Source: JAAYDS01 sp012729155 (lineage in GTDB: Bacteria > Chloroflexota > Anaerolineae > UBA1429). From it: a stretch of 47,918 nt of DNA. The stretch spans positions 1 through 47,918 of the forward strand of contig DAIPBO010000025.1 of NCBI GenBank assembly GCA_036774405.1, in the 5' to 3' direction. The notes under the pieces were generated by a model that searched no databases, had not been told where the DNA came from, and saw only the letters and a list, made by a program, of their open reading frames with translations. The translations under genes and the position numbers were made by a program. How positions within the stretch are numbered: position 1 is the stretch's first letter; each line of letters starts with the position of its first letter. Shown in pieces: positions 1 through 6,952 of the stretch.

Positions 1-2
1 CC

Positions 3-572
3 TGGGATCCGGACATCCTGTCCTTTGTCAGCTACAGCGGCGCCCCGCCCACAGGGTTCGCGGGCGACGTGAATGTCAGCAACGTTGCCACCGGCTCGCT
101 GGTGTTCAACGGTGCTAACGCCACTGGGGCCGCGGGCAAGACCGACACCATCCGTATCGTGTTCGACGCCGTGGCTGTGGGGTCAACGACCCTCGACCTC
201 TCCTACTCGGCCATGGCAGCGGCGTTCACCTTTGAGAACCTGCTGCCCTTCTTGACGATCAATGACGCGGAGGTAACACCGATCGAGCCCGGGGTCATGC
301 TCACCGTAAGCAAGGTTGGGCTAGGCGACGGTCGGGTGACCAGCGTGCCCGCAGGCATAGACTGCGGCACAACCTGTACAGCCCATTTCCCCGAGGGCGA
401 GGTGGTCGTGCTCACTGCGCTCGCAGATGACACATCCATCTTTGCCGGCTGGAGCGGCGAAGGCTGCAGCGGCATCGGCACCTGCACGGTGACGATGAGC
501 GCGGCCCGGTCAGTGGAGGCACGGTTTAACCCCAAAGCTGTGACGCTCTATCTGCCTCTGGCTGGTAAGTAG
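3..572 (+). CDS. Secreted protein, C-terminal part: cohesin-like domain plus InlB-type repeat (5' end outside window)
   Basis: The reading frame is open from the left edge to a TAG at 570-572, so the gene is 5'-truncated. The first ~95 visible residues look like a cohesin-type beta-sandwich, with a WDPDILSF start, a GKTDTIRIVFDA strand and a GSTTLDLS strand. A divergent InlB B-repeat follows (LTVSKVGLGDGRVTS...), with two disulfide-prone pairs, CGTTC and CSGIGTC, and a FAGWSG core. The protein stops at LYLPLAGK. A short Leu/Pro-rich end of this kind is, to my recollection, frequent on Chloroflexota surface proteins and may be a sorting or anchoring tail. Cohesin and InlB modules are extracellular binding or adhesion domains. 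The ligand is unknown. Confidence 0.75.
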   Translation, partial: WDPDILSFVSYSGAPPTGFAGDVNVSNVATGSLVFNGANATGAAGKTDTIRIVFDAVAVGSTTLDLSYSAMAAAFTFENLLPFLTINDAEVTPIEPGVMLTVSKVGLGDGRVTSVPAGIDCGTTCTAHFPEGEVVVLTALADDTSIFAGWSGEGCSGIGTCTVTMSAARSVEARFNPKAVTLYLPLAGK

Positions 573-587
573 CCCTCCCCACCCCGA

Positions 588-620
588 GAGGCCCGGCTGA
601 TGCCGGGCCTCTTGTCGTTT
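588..620 (+). terminator. Intrinsic terminator of the secreted-protein gene
   Basis: A perfect 10-bp GC-rich stem (588-597 with 602-611) closes a TGAT loop and is followed by a T-rich stretch (ttgtcgttt). It lies 15 nt after the stop codon. The nitroreductase gene converges from the other side, so the hairpin may serve both strands. Confidence 0.85.
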
Positions 621-646
621 CGGGCGTCGAGACAGCGCGTGTCAGC

Positions 647-1177
647 TCAGGCGCTGTAGCAGTTCCACCAGGCGCGCTCGCCAAAGGGGCGCTTTTCGCG
701 GGGTTGGCCGGGTGCCTCTGCGATGCCAAGAGGAATGAGCACCTGCACCACAAAGGTATCGGGCAGGCGCAGCAGACGCGCGACGGCCGCCTGAGCGCCT
801 TCGGCACGCTTCCAGCCCTCCATCCAGAGGGCGTCATAGCCCAGGGCCGTCAACGCCAGCATGGCGTTCTCAACGGCGATGCCATAGTTGACAGCGCCAA
901 AGTCAGGGCGCTCCGACTGGGGGTCGTGCCAGTCGGAACAGGCGACGATGACCGCCCGGGCCGTAGACAGCGGCACGCTGTTGGGCACGATTTCGGCCAG
1001 GCGCTCGAGCGTGGCCGGGGCGTCGACGACCACAAACGAGGTCGTCTGGGTATTGGCGGCCGATGGCGCCGCCAGGGCAGCACGGACGATGCGCTCCAGG
1101 TCCTCACGGGGCACAGGTGTGCTCTTGAAGGCGCCACGGTAGCTGTAGCGCTTGGCGATAGCATCAAAGACATCCAT
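647..1177 (-). CDS. Nitroreductase family protein
   Basis: This 176-aa protein has the size and motif order of FMN-dependent nitroreductases. The N-terminal RYSYR matches the phosphate-binding R-x-S-x-R motif. APSAANTQ follows at about residues 37-44, then NYGIAVENAMLAL near 118 and a C-terminal GIAEAPGQPREKRPF, corresponding to the usual G-x-P segment. Such enzymes reduce nitro groups, quinones or flavins with NAD(P)H and work as cytoplasmic dimers; the substrate here cannot be told. The ATG is preceded by AAAGGAG at 6 nt spacing. The gene stands alone, about 105 bp from the V-ATPase operon end and convergent with the gene at the left edge. Confidence 0.85.
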   Translation of the reverse strand: MDVFDAIAKRYSYRGAFKSTPVPREDLERIVRAALAAPSAANTQTTSFVVVDAPATLERLAEIVPNSVPLSTARAVIVACSDWHDPQSERPDFGAVNYGIAVENAMLALTALGYDALWMEGWKRAEGAQAAVARLLRLPDTFVVQVLIPLGIAEAPGQPREKRPFGERAWWNCYSA

Positions 1178-1282
1178 GGCAGGCTCCTTTCGGGATCTGT
1201 GGCGCGCAAGGTGGATAGTGGCGCCACACGCACAGGATGATGTTAGTGGCCAGGCGCTCGGAGCGCAAGCAAAGGCGGTATG

Positions 1283-1603
1283 TCAGTCTGTGGTGGCGGC
1301 AGTATGGTCGCGCCAGGCGGCCAGGTCGGCCGGGCGCTGCGCGAGGTCGATGGCATCGTTGCGCCACAGAAACGAGGGGCAGTCTTGACCGGGCAGGCCG
1401 GCCGTGGGCCAACGATAGGGCAACCGCAGCAGGCAGCCGCTGGCCGTGCCGAACATACAGTTGCGGCAATGGTGCAGGTGCAGGCCGCAATGAGCGCAGC
1501 GAGTGTGCGCACCGGGGTTGGGCTCGGCGGGCTCGCCGCAGGCACGGCAATAAGGTTCGCCGGGGGCAAAGGGCGACGTGCGGGGCGTGTCGGGGCCGTT
1601 CAC
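1283..1603 (-). CDS. Cysteine-rich zinc-ribbon-like protein, last gene of the V-ATPase operon
   Basis: This 106-aa protein has eight cysteines: three CxxC knuckles (C19/C22, C36/C39, C46/C49) plus C57 and C75. That pattern suits two zinc ribbons or a small metal cluster. The tail after residue 80 is not conserved-looking. It starts with GTG, whose bases overlap the TGA of atpD (GTGA overlap), and GAGG sits 7 nt upstream, so it is almost certainly translated with the ATPase operon. I recall similar cysteine-rich proteins in Chloroflexota genomes but know of no function. A role in assembly or regulation of the ATPase is only an inference from position. Confidence 0.7.
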   Translation of the reverse strand: MNGPDTPRTSPFAPGEPYCRACGEPAEPNPGAHTRCAHCGLHLHHCRNCMFGTASGCLLRLPYRWPTAGLPGQDCPSFLWRNDAIDLAQRPADLAAWRDHTAATTD

Positions 1604-2241
1604 AGGGTGGCCTCATCATGCTGAGCGCGCAGGCGCTCTTGCGCTCGCTTGGAGCGAAACAGGTCTTCGCGATCTTTTTCGTCGAGGGTGCCCTGAATGT
1701 AGGCCACCGTCTCCTGATAGCTGGGGATGAACATGTTCTCGAGTGCATTCACGCGGCGCTGGGTGCGGCGCAACTCGAGTGAGAGCCGCCAGACGGTGGT
1801 GACCTTCTCGGCCAGCTCGCCGGTGAGGGCAAAGGCGTCGCGCCAGGCCGTGCGGGCGGCGTCGAGCAGCACCGAGCTGTTGCCCGGCCCAAAGGCGGGC
1901 CGCTCGGCGGGCAGGTCATACTCGACGGTGGGCACTACCACACCCATCACACTGCGCGGGGTGATCTGCAGCGCGGCCACAGGGGGGTGAGCCAACGCAA
2001 AGCGCCGTAGCCGCTCCGAGCCCTCGGCCACGCGGGCCTCTTCGATGGCAGCATAGGCGCGCGCGTAGCGCTCTTGCACCAGAGCGCGGATGCGCTCGGC
2101 GTCTTCGATGAGGCGCATGATCTCGATCATAAGCACGTCGCGCTTGCGTTCGAGCAGGCGGTGCCCCTGGCGGGCCAGCTCGAGCCGCTGGCGCACGGTC
2201 AGCAGGTTGCTGCGCGTGGGCGAGACTTTGAGCCTGGGCAT
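1600..2241 (-). CDS. atpD: V/A-type ATP synthase subunit D (central rotor shaft)
   Basis: This 213-aa protein begins with MPRLKVSPTRSNLL, the hallmark N-terminus of V/A-type subunit D. The rest is a long helical protein with PTVEYDLP in the middle and a second helical half ending in a charged region. Subunit D forms the central shaft that turns inside the A3B3 head with subunit F. Length is normal for the family (about 200-220). The gene begins 2 nt after atpB ends and overlaps the next gene by 4 nt, so translation is probably coupled. Confidence 0.95.
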   Translation of the reverse strand: MPRLKVSPTRSNLLTVRQRLELARQGHRLLERKRDVLMIEIMRLIEDAERIRALVQERYARAYAAIEEARVAEGSERLRRFALAHPPVAALQITPRSVMGVVVPTVEYDLPAERPAFGPGNSSVLLDAARTAWRDAFALTGELAEKVTTVWRLSLELRRTQRRVNALENMFIPSYQETVAYIQGTLDEKDREDLFRSKRAQERLRAQHDEATL

Positions 2242-2243
2242 GG

Positions 2244-3692
2244 CTAGGCCTCGTTTGTGGTGGCGCCGGCCGCCGCGGCGGGCGGGCGATAGTGTGCATC
2301 GAGGAGCTGTTCGGAGACACGGGTCAGTTCGTCGCGCGGCAGCTGCGAGAGCACCCGCCAGCCCAGATCCAGGGTCTGCTCGAGCGAGCGGTTCTCATCG
2401 CGCCCCTGGTTGAGAAACTGGCGCTCGAAAGCGGCGCCAAAGGCCAGATAGCGCCGGTCGGCATCAGAGAGCTCCTCTTCGCCCACCACAGCGGCCAGAG
2501 AGCGGATGTCGCCCACGCGGGCATAGGCGGCATAGAGCTGGTTCGATAGCGCGGGGTGGTCGGCCCGCGTATAGCCCTCGCCTACGCCGTCTTTCATGAG
2601 ACGCGAGAGCGATGGCAGCACATTGATGGGCGGATAGACGGCCTGCCCGTAGAGCTCGCGGCCGAGCACAATCTGCCCCTCGGTGATGTAGCCGGTGAGG
2701 TCAGGGATGGGATGGCTGATATCGTCGTTGGGCATCACCAGAATGGGCACCTGGGTGATGGAGCCCTTGCGCCCACGCACGATGCCGGTGCGCTCATAGT
2801 GCGAGGCCAGGTCGCTGTAGAGATAGCCTGGATAGCCCTTGCGGCTGGGCACCTCACCGCGCTGGCTGCCCAGCTCGCGCAGGGCCTCGCCATAGTTGGT
2901 CATATCGGTCATGATGACGAGCACGTGCATATCATGCTCAAAGGCGAGGTGCTCTGCCAGGGTGAGGCCAGCGCGCGGCGCCATGATGCGCTCCATGGGG
3001 GCGTCGCTGGCGAGGTTGAGGAACATGGCCGTGCGGTTGAGCGCCCCGCTCTCTTGCAGGCTACGCCGAAAGAACTCGGCGTCGTCGTGGCGGATGCCCA
3101 GCGCCACAAACACAATGGCAAAGGGCTCGTTGCCCTCGAGCAGATGCGCCTGGCGCACGATCTGCGCAGCAAGCTCGTTGTGCGGCAGGCCGCTGCCAGA
3201 AAAGATGGGCAGCTTTTGGCCGCGGATGAGCGTGTTCATACAGTCGATGACCGAGATGCCAGTGACGATCAGGCTGCGCGGATACTGCCGCGCAGTCGGG
3301 TTGATGGGCAGGCCATTGACATCGGCCAGGCGCTCGGCCACGGGGCGCGGCAGGCCATCCAGAGGCTCGCCAGAGCCAGAAAAGACGCGCCCCAGCATCT
3401 CACGCGCCACGGCGATCTCGAGGGGGCGGCCGACAAACCGCACACTGGTGTCGGCGGCCACCAGCCCCGACGTGCCCGACCAGACCTCGATCACGGCGCG
3501 ATCGGCGCCCACCTCGACGACGCGCCCGCGACGCAGGCGGCCATCGCGGCCAGCGATCTGGACCGTCTCGCCATAGGCCACGCCGCGCACACCGCTCACC
3601 ATCACCAGCGGGCCGTTGATGGCGGCGGCGCCGATGTACTGGGCGGTGGGTAGATGCAACCTGGCGTCAGATCGTTGCGCTATGTCGCTCAT
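2244..3692 (-). CDS. atpB: V/A-type ATP synthase subunit B (non-catalytic head subunit)
   Basis: This 482-aa protein carries the B-subunit signature FSGSGLPHNELAAQI at about 165-178, where A subunits have a Walker A loop. MTDMTNYGEALRE and GYPGYLYSDLA follow, all typical of V/A-type B. It alternates with subunit A in the hexameric head and does not hydrolyse ATP itself. An ATG exists 36 nt upstream at 3728, but the ATG at 3692 has AGAGGA 8 nt before it and gives the usual N-terminus, so I chose it. It overlaps the end of atpA by 26 nt. Confidence 0.95.
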   Translation of the reverse strand: MSDIAQRSDARLHLPTAQYIGAAAINGPLVMVSGVRGVAYGETVQIAGRDGRLRRGRVVEVGADRAVIEVWSGTSGLVAADTSVRFVGRPLEIAVAREMLGRVFSGSGEPLDGLPRPVAERLADVNGLPINPTARQYPRSLIVTGISVIDCMNTLIRGQKLPIFSGSGLPHNELAAQIVRQAHLLEGNEPFAIVFVALGIRHDDAEFFRRSLQESGALNRTAMFLNLASDAPMERIMAPRAGLTLAEHLAFEHDMHVLVIMTDMTNYGEALRELGSQRGEVPSRKGYPGYLYSDLASHYERTGIVRGRKGSITQVPILVMPNDDISHPIPDLTGYITEGQIVLGRELYGQAVYPPINVLPSLSRLMKDGVGEGYTRADHPALSNQLYAAYARVGDIRSLAAVVGEEELSDADRRYLAFGAAFERQFLNQGRDENRSLEQTLDLGWRVLSQLPRDELTRVSEQLLDAHYRPPAAAAGATTNEA

Positions 3693-5457
3693 GGCGATAG
3701 TCCTCTTCGATGGCGGCCAGCTGGGCATAGAGCTGCTCTTGCAGGGCCGCTATAGCCGTGGTGTCTTGATTGGCGACGGTGCTGCCCAGGCGGCGCACCT
3801 GCGGCCAGAGCGTCACCTCATCTTGCAGGCGGCCCACGGGCGCACCGCGTGCGATGATTGCCAGGCCGCGATCATAGATGTTGGCCAAGAGCGCCAGCAT
3901 GGCGGCCTGCTTGGGCGGCGTGCTGTAAGCGTCGACGGCATCGAGGGCGCTCTGCTGCAGAAAGGCGTCTTTGATGAGGCGCGCCACAAAAAGCAGGTAG
4001 CGTTGTGCGTCGGGCAGCGTATCGGGCCCCACCAGGCGTACGATCTCTTGCAGGCGGCCCTCGCCCTGCAGAATATCGACGATGCGGGCGCGGTGCGCCG
4101 CCCAGGCATCAGAGACGTGTTCGGCCCACCAGGGGGAGATCTCTTCGACATAGCCGCTGTAGCTATCGACCCAGTTGACGGCCGGAAAGTGCCGCGCCGA
4201 GGCCAGCGCTTTGTCGAGCGCCCAAAAGACGCGCACAAAGCGCTGCGTGTGCTGCGTCACCGGCTCCGAAAAGTCGCCGCTGGGCGGCGAGACGGCGCCG
4301 ATGAGGGTGACCGAGCCCTCTTGGCCCGAGAGGGTGCTCACGCGGCCGGCCCGCTCGTAGAACGAGGCCAGGCGCGAAGGCAGATAGGCGGGAAAGCCTT
4401 CTTCGGCGGGCATCTCTTCGAGGCGGCCCGAGATCTCGCGCAGCGCCTCGGCCCAACGCGAGGTCGAATCGGCCATCAGGGCCACGTGCAGCCCCATATC
4501 GCGGTAGTATTCGGCCAGAGTGATGCCGGTGTAGATGCTGGCCTCGCGGGCGGCCACGGGCATGTTCGACGTGTTAGCGATCAGGATGGTGCGTTCGATC
4601 AGCGGGCGCCCCGTCTTGGGGTCGCTCAGATGGGGGAACTCACGCAACACATCGGCCATCTCGTTGCCACGCTCGCCACAGCCCACATAGATGATGATGT
4701 CGGCATCGCACCACCTGGCCAGGGCCTGCTGCAACACCGTTTTGCCGGCGCCAAAGCCGCCTGGCACGGCAGCCGTGCCGCCGCGGGCGATGGGAAAGAG
4801 CGTATCGATGACGCGCTGCCCGGTGATGAGGGGCGTGACGGGCGGCAGGCGCCCGGCGCTGGGGCGCGGCTGACGCACCGGCCAGCGCTGCATCAGGTTG
4901 AGTTCGCGCTCGCCGCTGGCGGTGCGCACACGGGCGACGGTGTCGGTCACACGGTAGTCACCGGCGGGCGCAGCCCAGGTCACCTCGCCGTCGACGTCGG
5001 GCGGCACGGGCAGGCGCAGCGTCACCAGGGGCGTCTCAACGATGGCGCCCAGCGTCTCGCCGCCGTGGAGCGTCTGCCCGACGGTAAGGGCGGGCTCCAA
5101 GGGCCAGCGTCGCTCGCGGTCGAGGGCGGGTGCGGCGATGCCGCCCGAAATGTAGATGCCACTCCGGGCCTCGATGGCCTCCAGAGGGCGCTGGATGCCG
5201 TCATAGATGCCGCCCATGAGACCCGGCCCCAGCTCGACGCCGAGAGGCATGCCCAGGCCATAGACGGGCGCGCCCGGACGCAGGCCGATGGTCTCTTCAT
5301 AGACCTGCAGCGTGGCGATATCGCCCTGCAGGGCGATCACCTCGCCCACCAGGTGCTGCTCGCCGACCTCAACCTGCTCGAGCATCTGCAGGCCGGTGGC
5401 CATGCGCGCCCGCATCACGGGGCCGTTGATCCAGATGATGTCGCCAGCGCGTTCCAT
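3667..5457 (-). CDS. atpA: V/A-type ATP synthase subunit A (catalytic)
   Basis: This 596-aa catalytic subunit has the P-loop GGFGAGKT at 233-240 and the upstream bulge domain typical of V/A-type A subunits (the extra ~90 residues absent from F-type beta). ADSTSRWAEALREISGRLEE and a GAVSPPSGDFSEPVT stretch sit further on. It binds and hydrolyses or makes ATP in the cytoplasmic head. It starts at an ATG that shares one base with the stop of atpE (TAATG), and its 3' end overlaps atpB. Confidence 0.97.
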   Translation of the reverse strand: MERAGDIIWINGPVMRARMATGLQMLEQVEVGEQHLVGEVIALQGDIATLQVYEETIGLRPGAPVYGLGMPLGVELGPGLMGGIYDGIQRPLEAIEARSGIYISGGIAAPALDRERRWPLEPALTVGQTLHGGETLGAIVETPLVTLRLPVPPDVDGEVTWAAPAGDYRVTDTVARVRTASGERELNLMQRWPVRQPRPSAGRLPPVTPLITGQRVIDTLFPIARGGTAAVPGGFGAGKTVLQQALARWCDADIIIYVGCGERGNEMADVLREFPHLSDPKTGRPLIERTILIANTSNMPVAAREASIYTGITLAEYYRDMGLHVALMADSTSRWAEALREISGRLEEMPAEEGFPAYLPSRLASFYERAGRVSTLSGQEGSVTLIGAVSPPSGDFSEPVTQHTQRFVRVFWALDKALASARHFPAVNWVDSYSGYVEEISPWWAEHVSDAWAAHRARIVDILQGEGRLQEIVRLVGPDTLPDAQRYLLFVARLIKDAFLQQSALDAVDAYSTPPKQAAMLALLANIYDRGLAIIARGAPVGRLQDEVTLWPQVRRLGSTVANQDTTAIAALQEQLYAQLAAIEEDYRHERHSATI

Positions 5458-6164
5458 TAGCGGGCTCCTTGGTCGTGCGGCGACACGCCCGGCTGCGGGG
5501 CGCCCGGCTCGGCCTCGAGGGGTGCGGCCAGCAGGTGGTAGATGTCATCGCGCAGGGCGTCATAGGCCAGGCGCAGGCGCTCGTCCCAGCTATTGTCTAC
5601 CAGGCGGCGAGCGCGGCCCGCCGCGGTCGGGGCCGAGACGATGACGCCGCCGGCGATATCGGCCGGCTGTGGCGCGAGGGCGAGGCGAGCGATGCCCAGC
5701 GGCGCCAGTTGTGCGGCCAGAGCGTCGAGCGCGGCCGCGTCGAGCAAGACGGCGTCGGCGGCGTTGACCTGCAGGGTGAGCTCGCCGCCCTCTGTCTGCA
5801 GACCGGCCAACTGGGCAGCGGCGTCGGTCACCAGCGCGACCAGGCCAGCGCGCCTCTCTTCGGCGGCGAGCGCGGCCAGGCGCTCAGTGGCGCGCTGCCA
5901 CACCTGCTGCAGCACAGCCTCACGGCGTTGCAGCCGCAGGGCCTGCGCCTCGAGGGCGGCCTGGGCCAGCGTACGCTGACGCACAATCTGCGAGGCGAGT
6001 GCGCTATCGACGGCGGCCTGCTGGCGCAATGCTGTGGCGCGATGCTCGCCGCGCTCGACCAAACGCCGCGCTTCGGCGTCGGCCCCGGCAATGCGGCTGA
6101 GGGCCTGCTCGCGGGCGTTGCGCTTGATGTACCCTTCGAGTCCTGTGCCGACGATCGCGGTCAT
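5457..6164 (-). CDS. atpE: V/A-type ATP synthase subunit E (peripheral stalk)
   Basis: This 235-aa protein has an Ala/Arg/Glu/Gln-rich helix over its first ~110 residues, as expected for the coiled coil that pairs with subunit H/G. A globular C-terminal half follows with GGVIVSAPTAAGRARRLVDNS, close to the conserved G-G-x-x-x ... x-N-T/S end of family E. It links the A3B3 head to subunit I as a stator. Length is slightly above the usual ~190-200 because of a Pro/Gly-rich tail. It overlaps atpF by 4 nt (ATGA) and atpA by 1 nt. Confidence 0.9.
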   Translation of the reverse strand: MTAIVGTGLEGYIKRNAREQALSRIAGADAEARRLVERGEHRATALRQQAAVDSALASQIVRQRTLAQAALEAQALRLQRREAVLQQVWQRATERLAALAAEERRAGLVALVTDAAAQLAGLQTEGGELTLQVNAADAVLLDAAALDALAAQLAPLGIARLALAPQPADIAGGVIVSAPTAAGRARRLVDNSWDERLRLAYDALRDDIYHLLAAPLEAEPGAPQPGVSPHDQGAR

Positions 6165-6481
6165 GGCGTCCTCCCCAGAGAGATGCCCACTGCCGACTGG
6201 ACAAAATCGCGCATGGTGCGCATCAGCCAGCCGTCGGGGCCGGGGACCTCGACAACCAGCGGGCTGATGCTGTTGACCTTGAGGCGGTCTACCCTGGCGC
6301 GCGCCAGCGAGGCCACATCGGCGCTGATCAGCACGATGCCGATGGTGGCGTCGGCCAGGGCGGCGTCGAGAGCGGCGTCGACGTCTTGCGTGGTGTGGGC
6401 CACGCGGCCGGGCACGCCCATCTGCCCGAGGCCCAGGACGCAGTTCTCGTTGCCGATCACCAGGGTGCGCAGTTCAGTCAT
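6161..6481 (-). CDS. atpF: V/A-type ATP synthase subunit F (rotor)
   Basis: This 106-aa protein starts LRTLVIGNENCVLGLGQMGV, followed by TIGIVLISADVA, the Rossmann-like core of the V/A-type F subunit. F binds subunit D at the end of the central shaft and modulates catalysis. Size is typical. It lies 16 nt downstream of atpK and overlaps atpE by 4 nt. The symbol follows A-type naming and should not be confused with the F-type b subunit. Confidence 0.9.
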   Translation of the reverse strand: MTELRTLVIGNENCVLGLGQMGVPGRVAHTTQDVDAALDAALADATIGIVLISADVASLARARVDRLKVNSISPLVVEVPGPDGWLMRTMRDFVQSAVGISLGRTP

Positions 6482-6497
6482 CGTTGCTGTCCACTGG

Positions 6498-6923
6498 CTA
6501 GGCGTTGAGGATCATGAACGAGATGATCAGGCCATAGATGGCGATGCCCTCGGCCAGACCCACAAAGATGAGCGTGCGGCCGAGGATCTCGGGCTTTTCG
6601 GTGATGCCGCCGATGGCGGCCGCGCCCGCGATGCCCACCGCGATGCCCGCGCCGATGCAGGCCAGCCCGGTGGCCAGAGCGGCGCCCATGGCCGTGGTCG
6701 AGGCGCCGGTGGCCTCGGCCGTCTGCGCCAGGGCTGGCGCGGGCGCCAGCAGCGAGAGCGCCACGGCGGCCGCGCAGGCCAGCACGGTGAGGCCGTTGAC
6801 GCTGAGCAGGCTGCCGATGGCGGCCGTCAGAGTGGCACGCGGGCGAGCGCGGCGCAGCGCTACGGCGATGCTGACACTGGCCACCAGAATGAGCAGGGCG
6901 CTGACTGTGTTGATCAGGTTCAT
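6498..6923 (-). CDS. atpK: V/A-type ATP synthase subunit K/c (membrane rotor ring) with N-terminal extension
   Basis: This 141-aa protein holds a standard two-helix c-subunit in residues ~76-141: a glycine-rich first helix (GAGIAVGIAGAAAIGGI), a polar loop TEKPE, and a second helix with the ion-binding Glu125 in GLAEGIAIYGL. The positions that carry Gln and Ser/Thr ligands in Na+ rings hold Val and Gly here, so proton coupling is more likely. Residues 1-72 form an unusual extension with one helix at 3-23 and another at 43-66 ending in a signal-peptidase-like APALA. The ATG at 6923 has AAGGAG at 8 nt spacing; the ATG at 6953 overlaps the atpI stop and lacks this. Confidence 0.9.
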   Translation of the reverse strand: MNLINTVSALLILVASVSIAVALRRARPRATLTAAIGSLLSVNGLTVLACAAAVALSLLAPAPALAQTAEATGASTTAMGAALATGLACIGAGIAVGIAGAAAIGGITEKPEILGRTLIFVGLAEGIAIYGLIISFMILNA

Positions 6924-6952
6924 CTCATGCACTCCTTGGATGCACTCGGGCA

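Noticed and set aside
3616..5460. Long open frame on the plus strand opposite atpA
   Set aside because: It lies fully on the complement of the catalytic V-ATPase subunit, is His/Gly/Gln/Arg-rich without family motifs and has no ribosome site; it is an effect of high GC.
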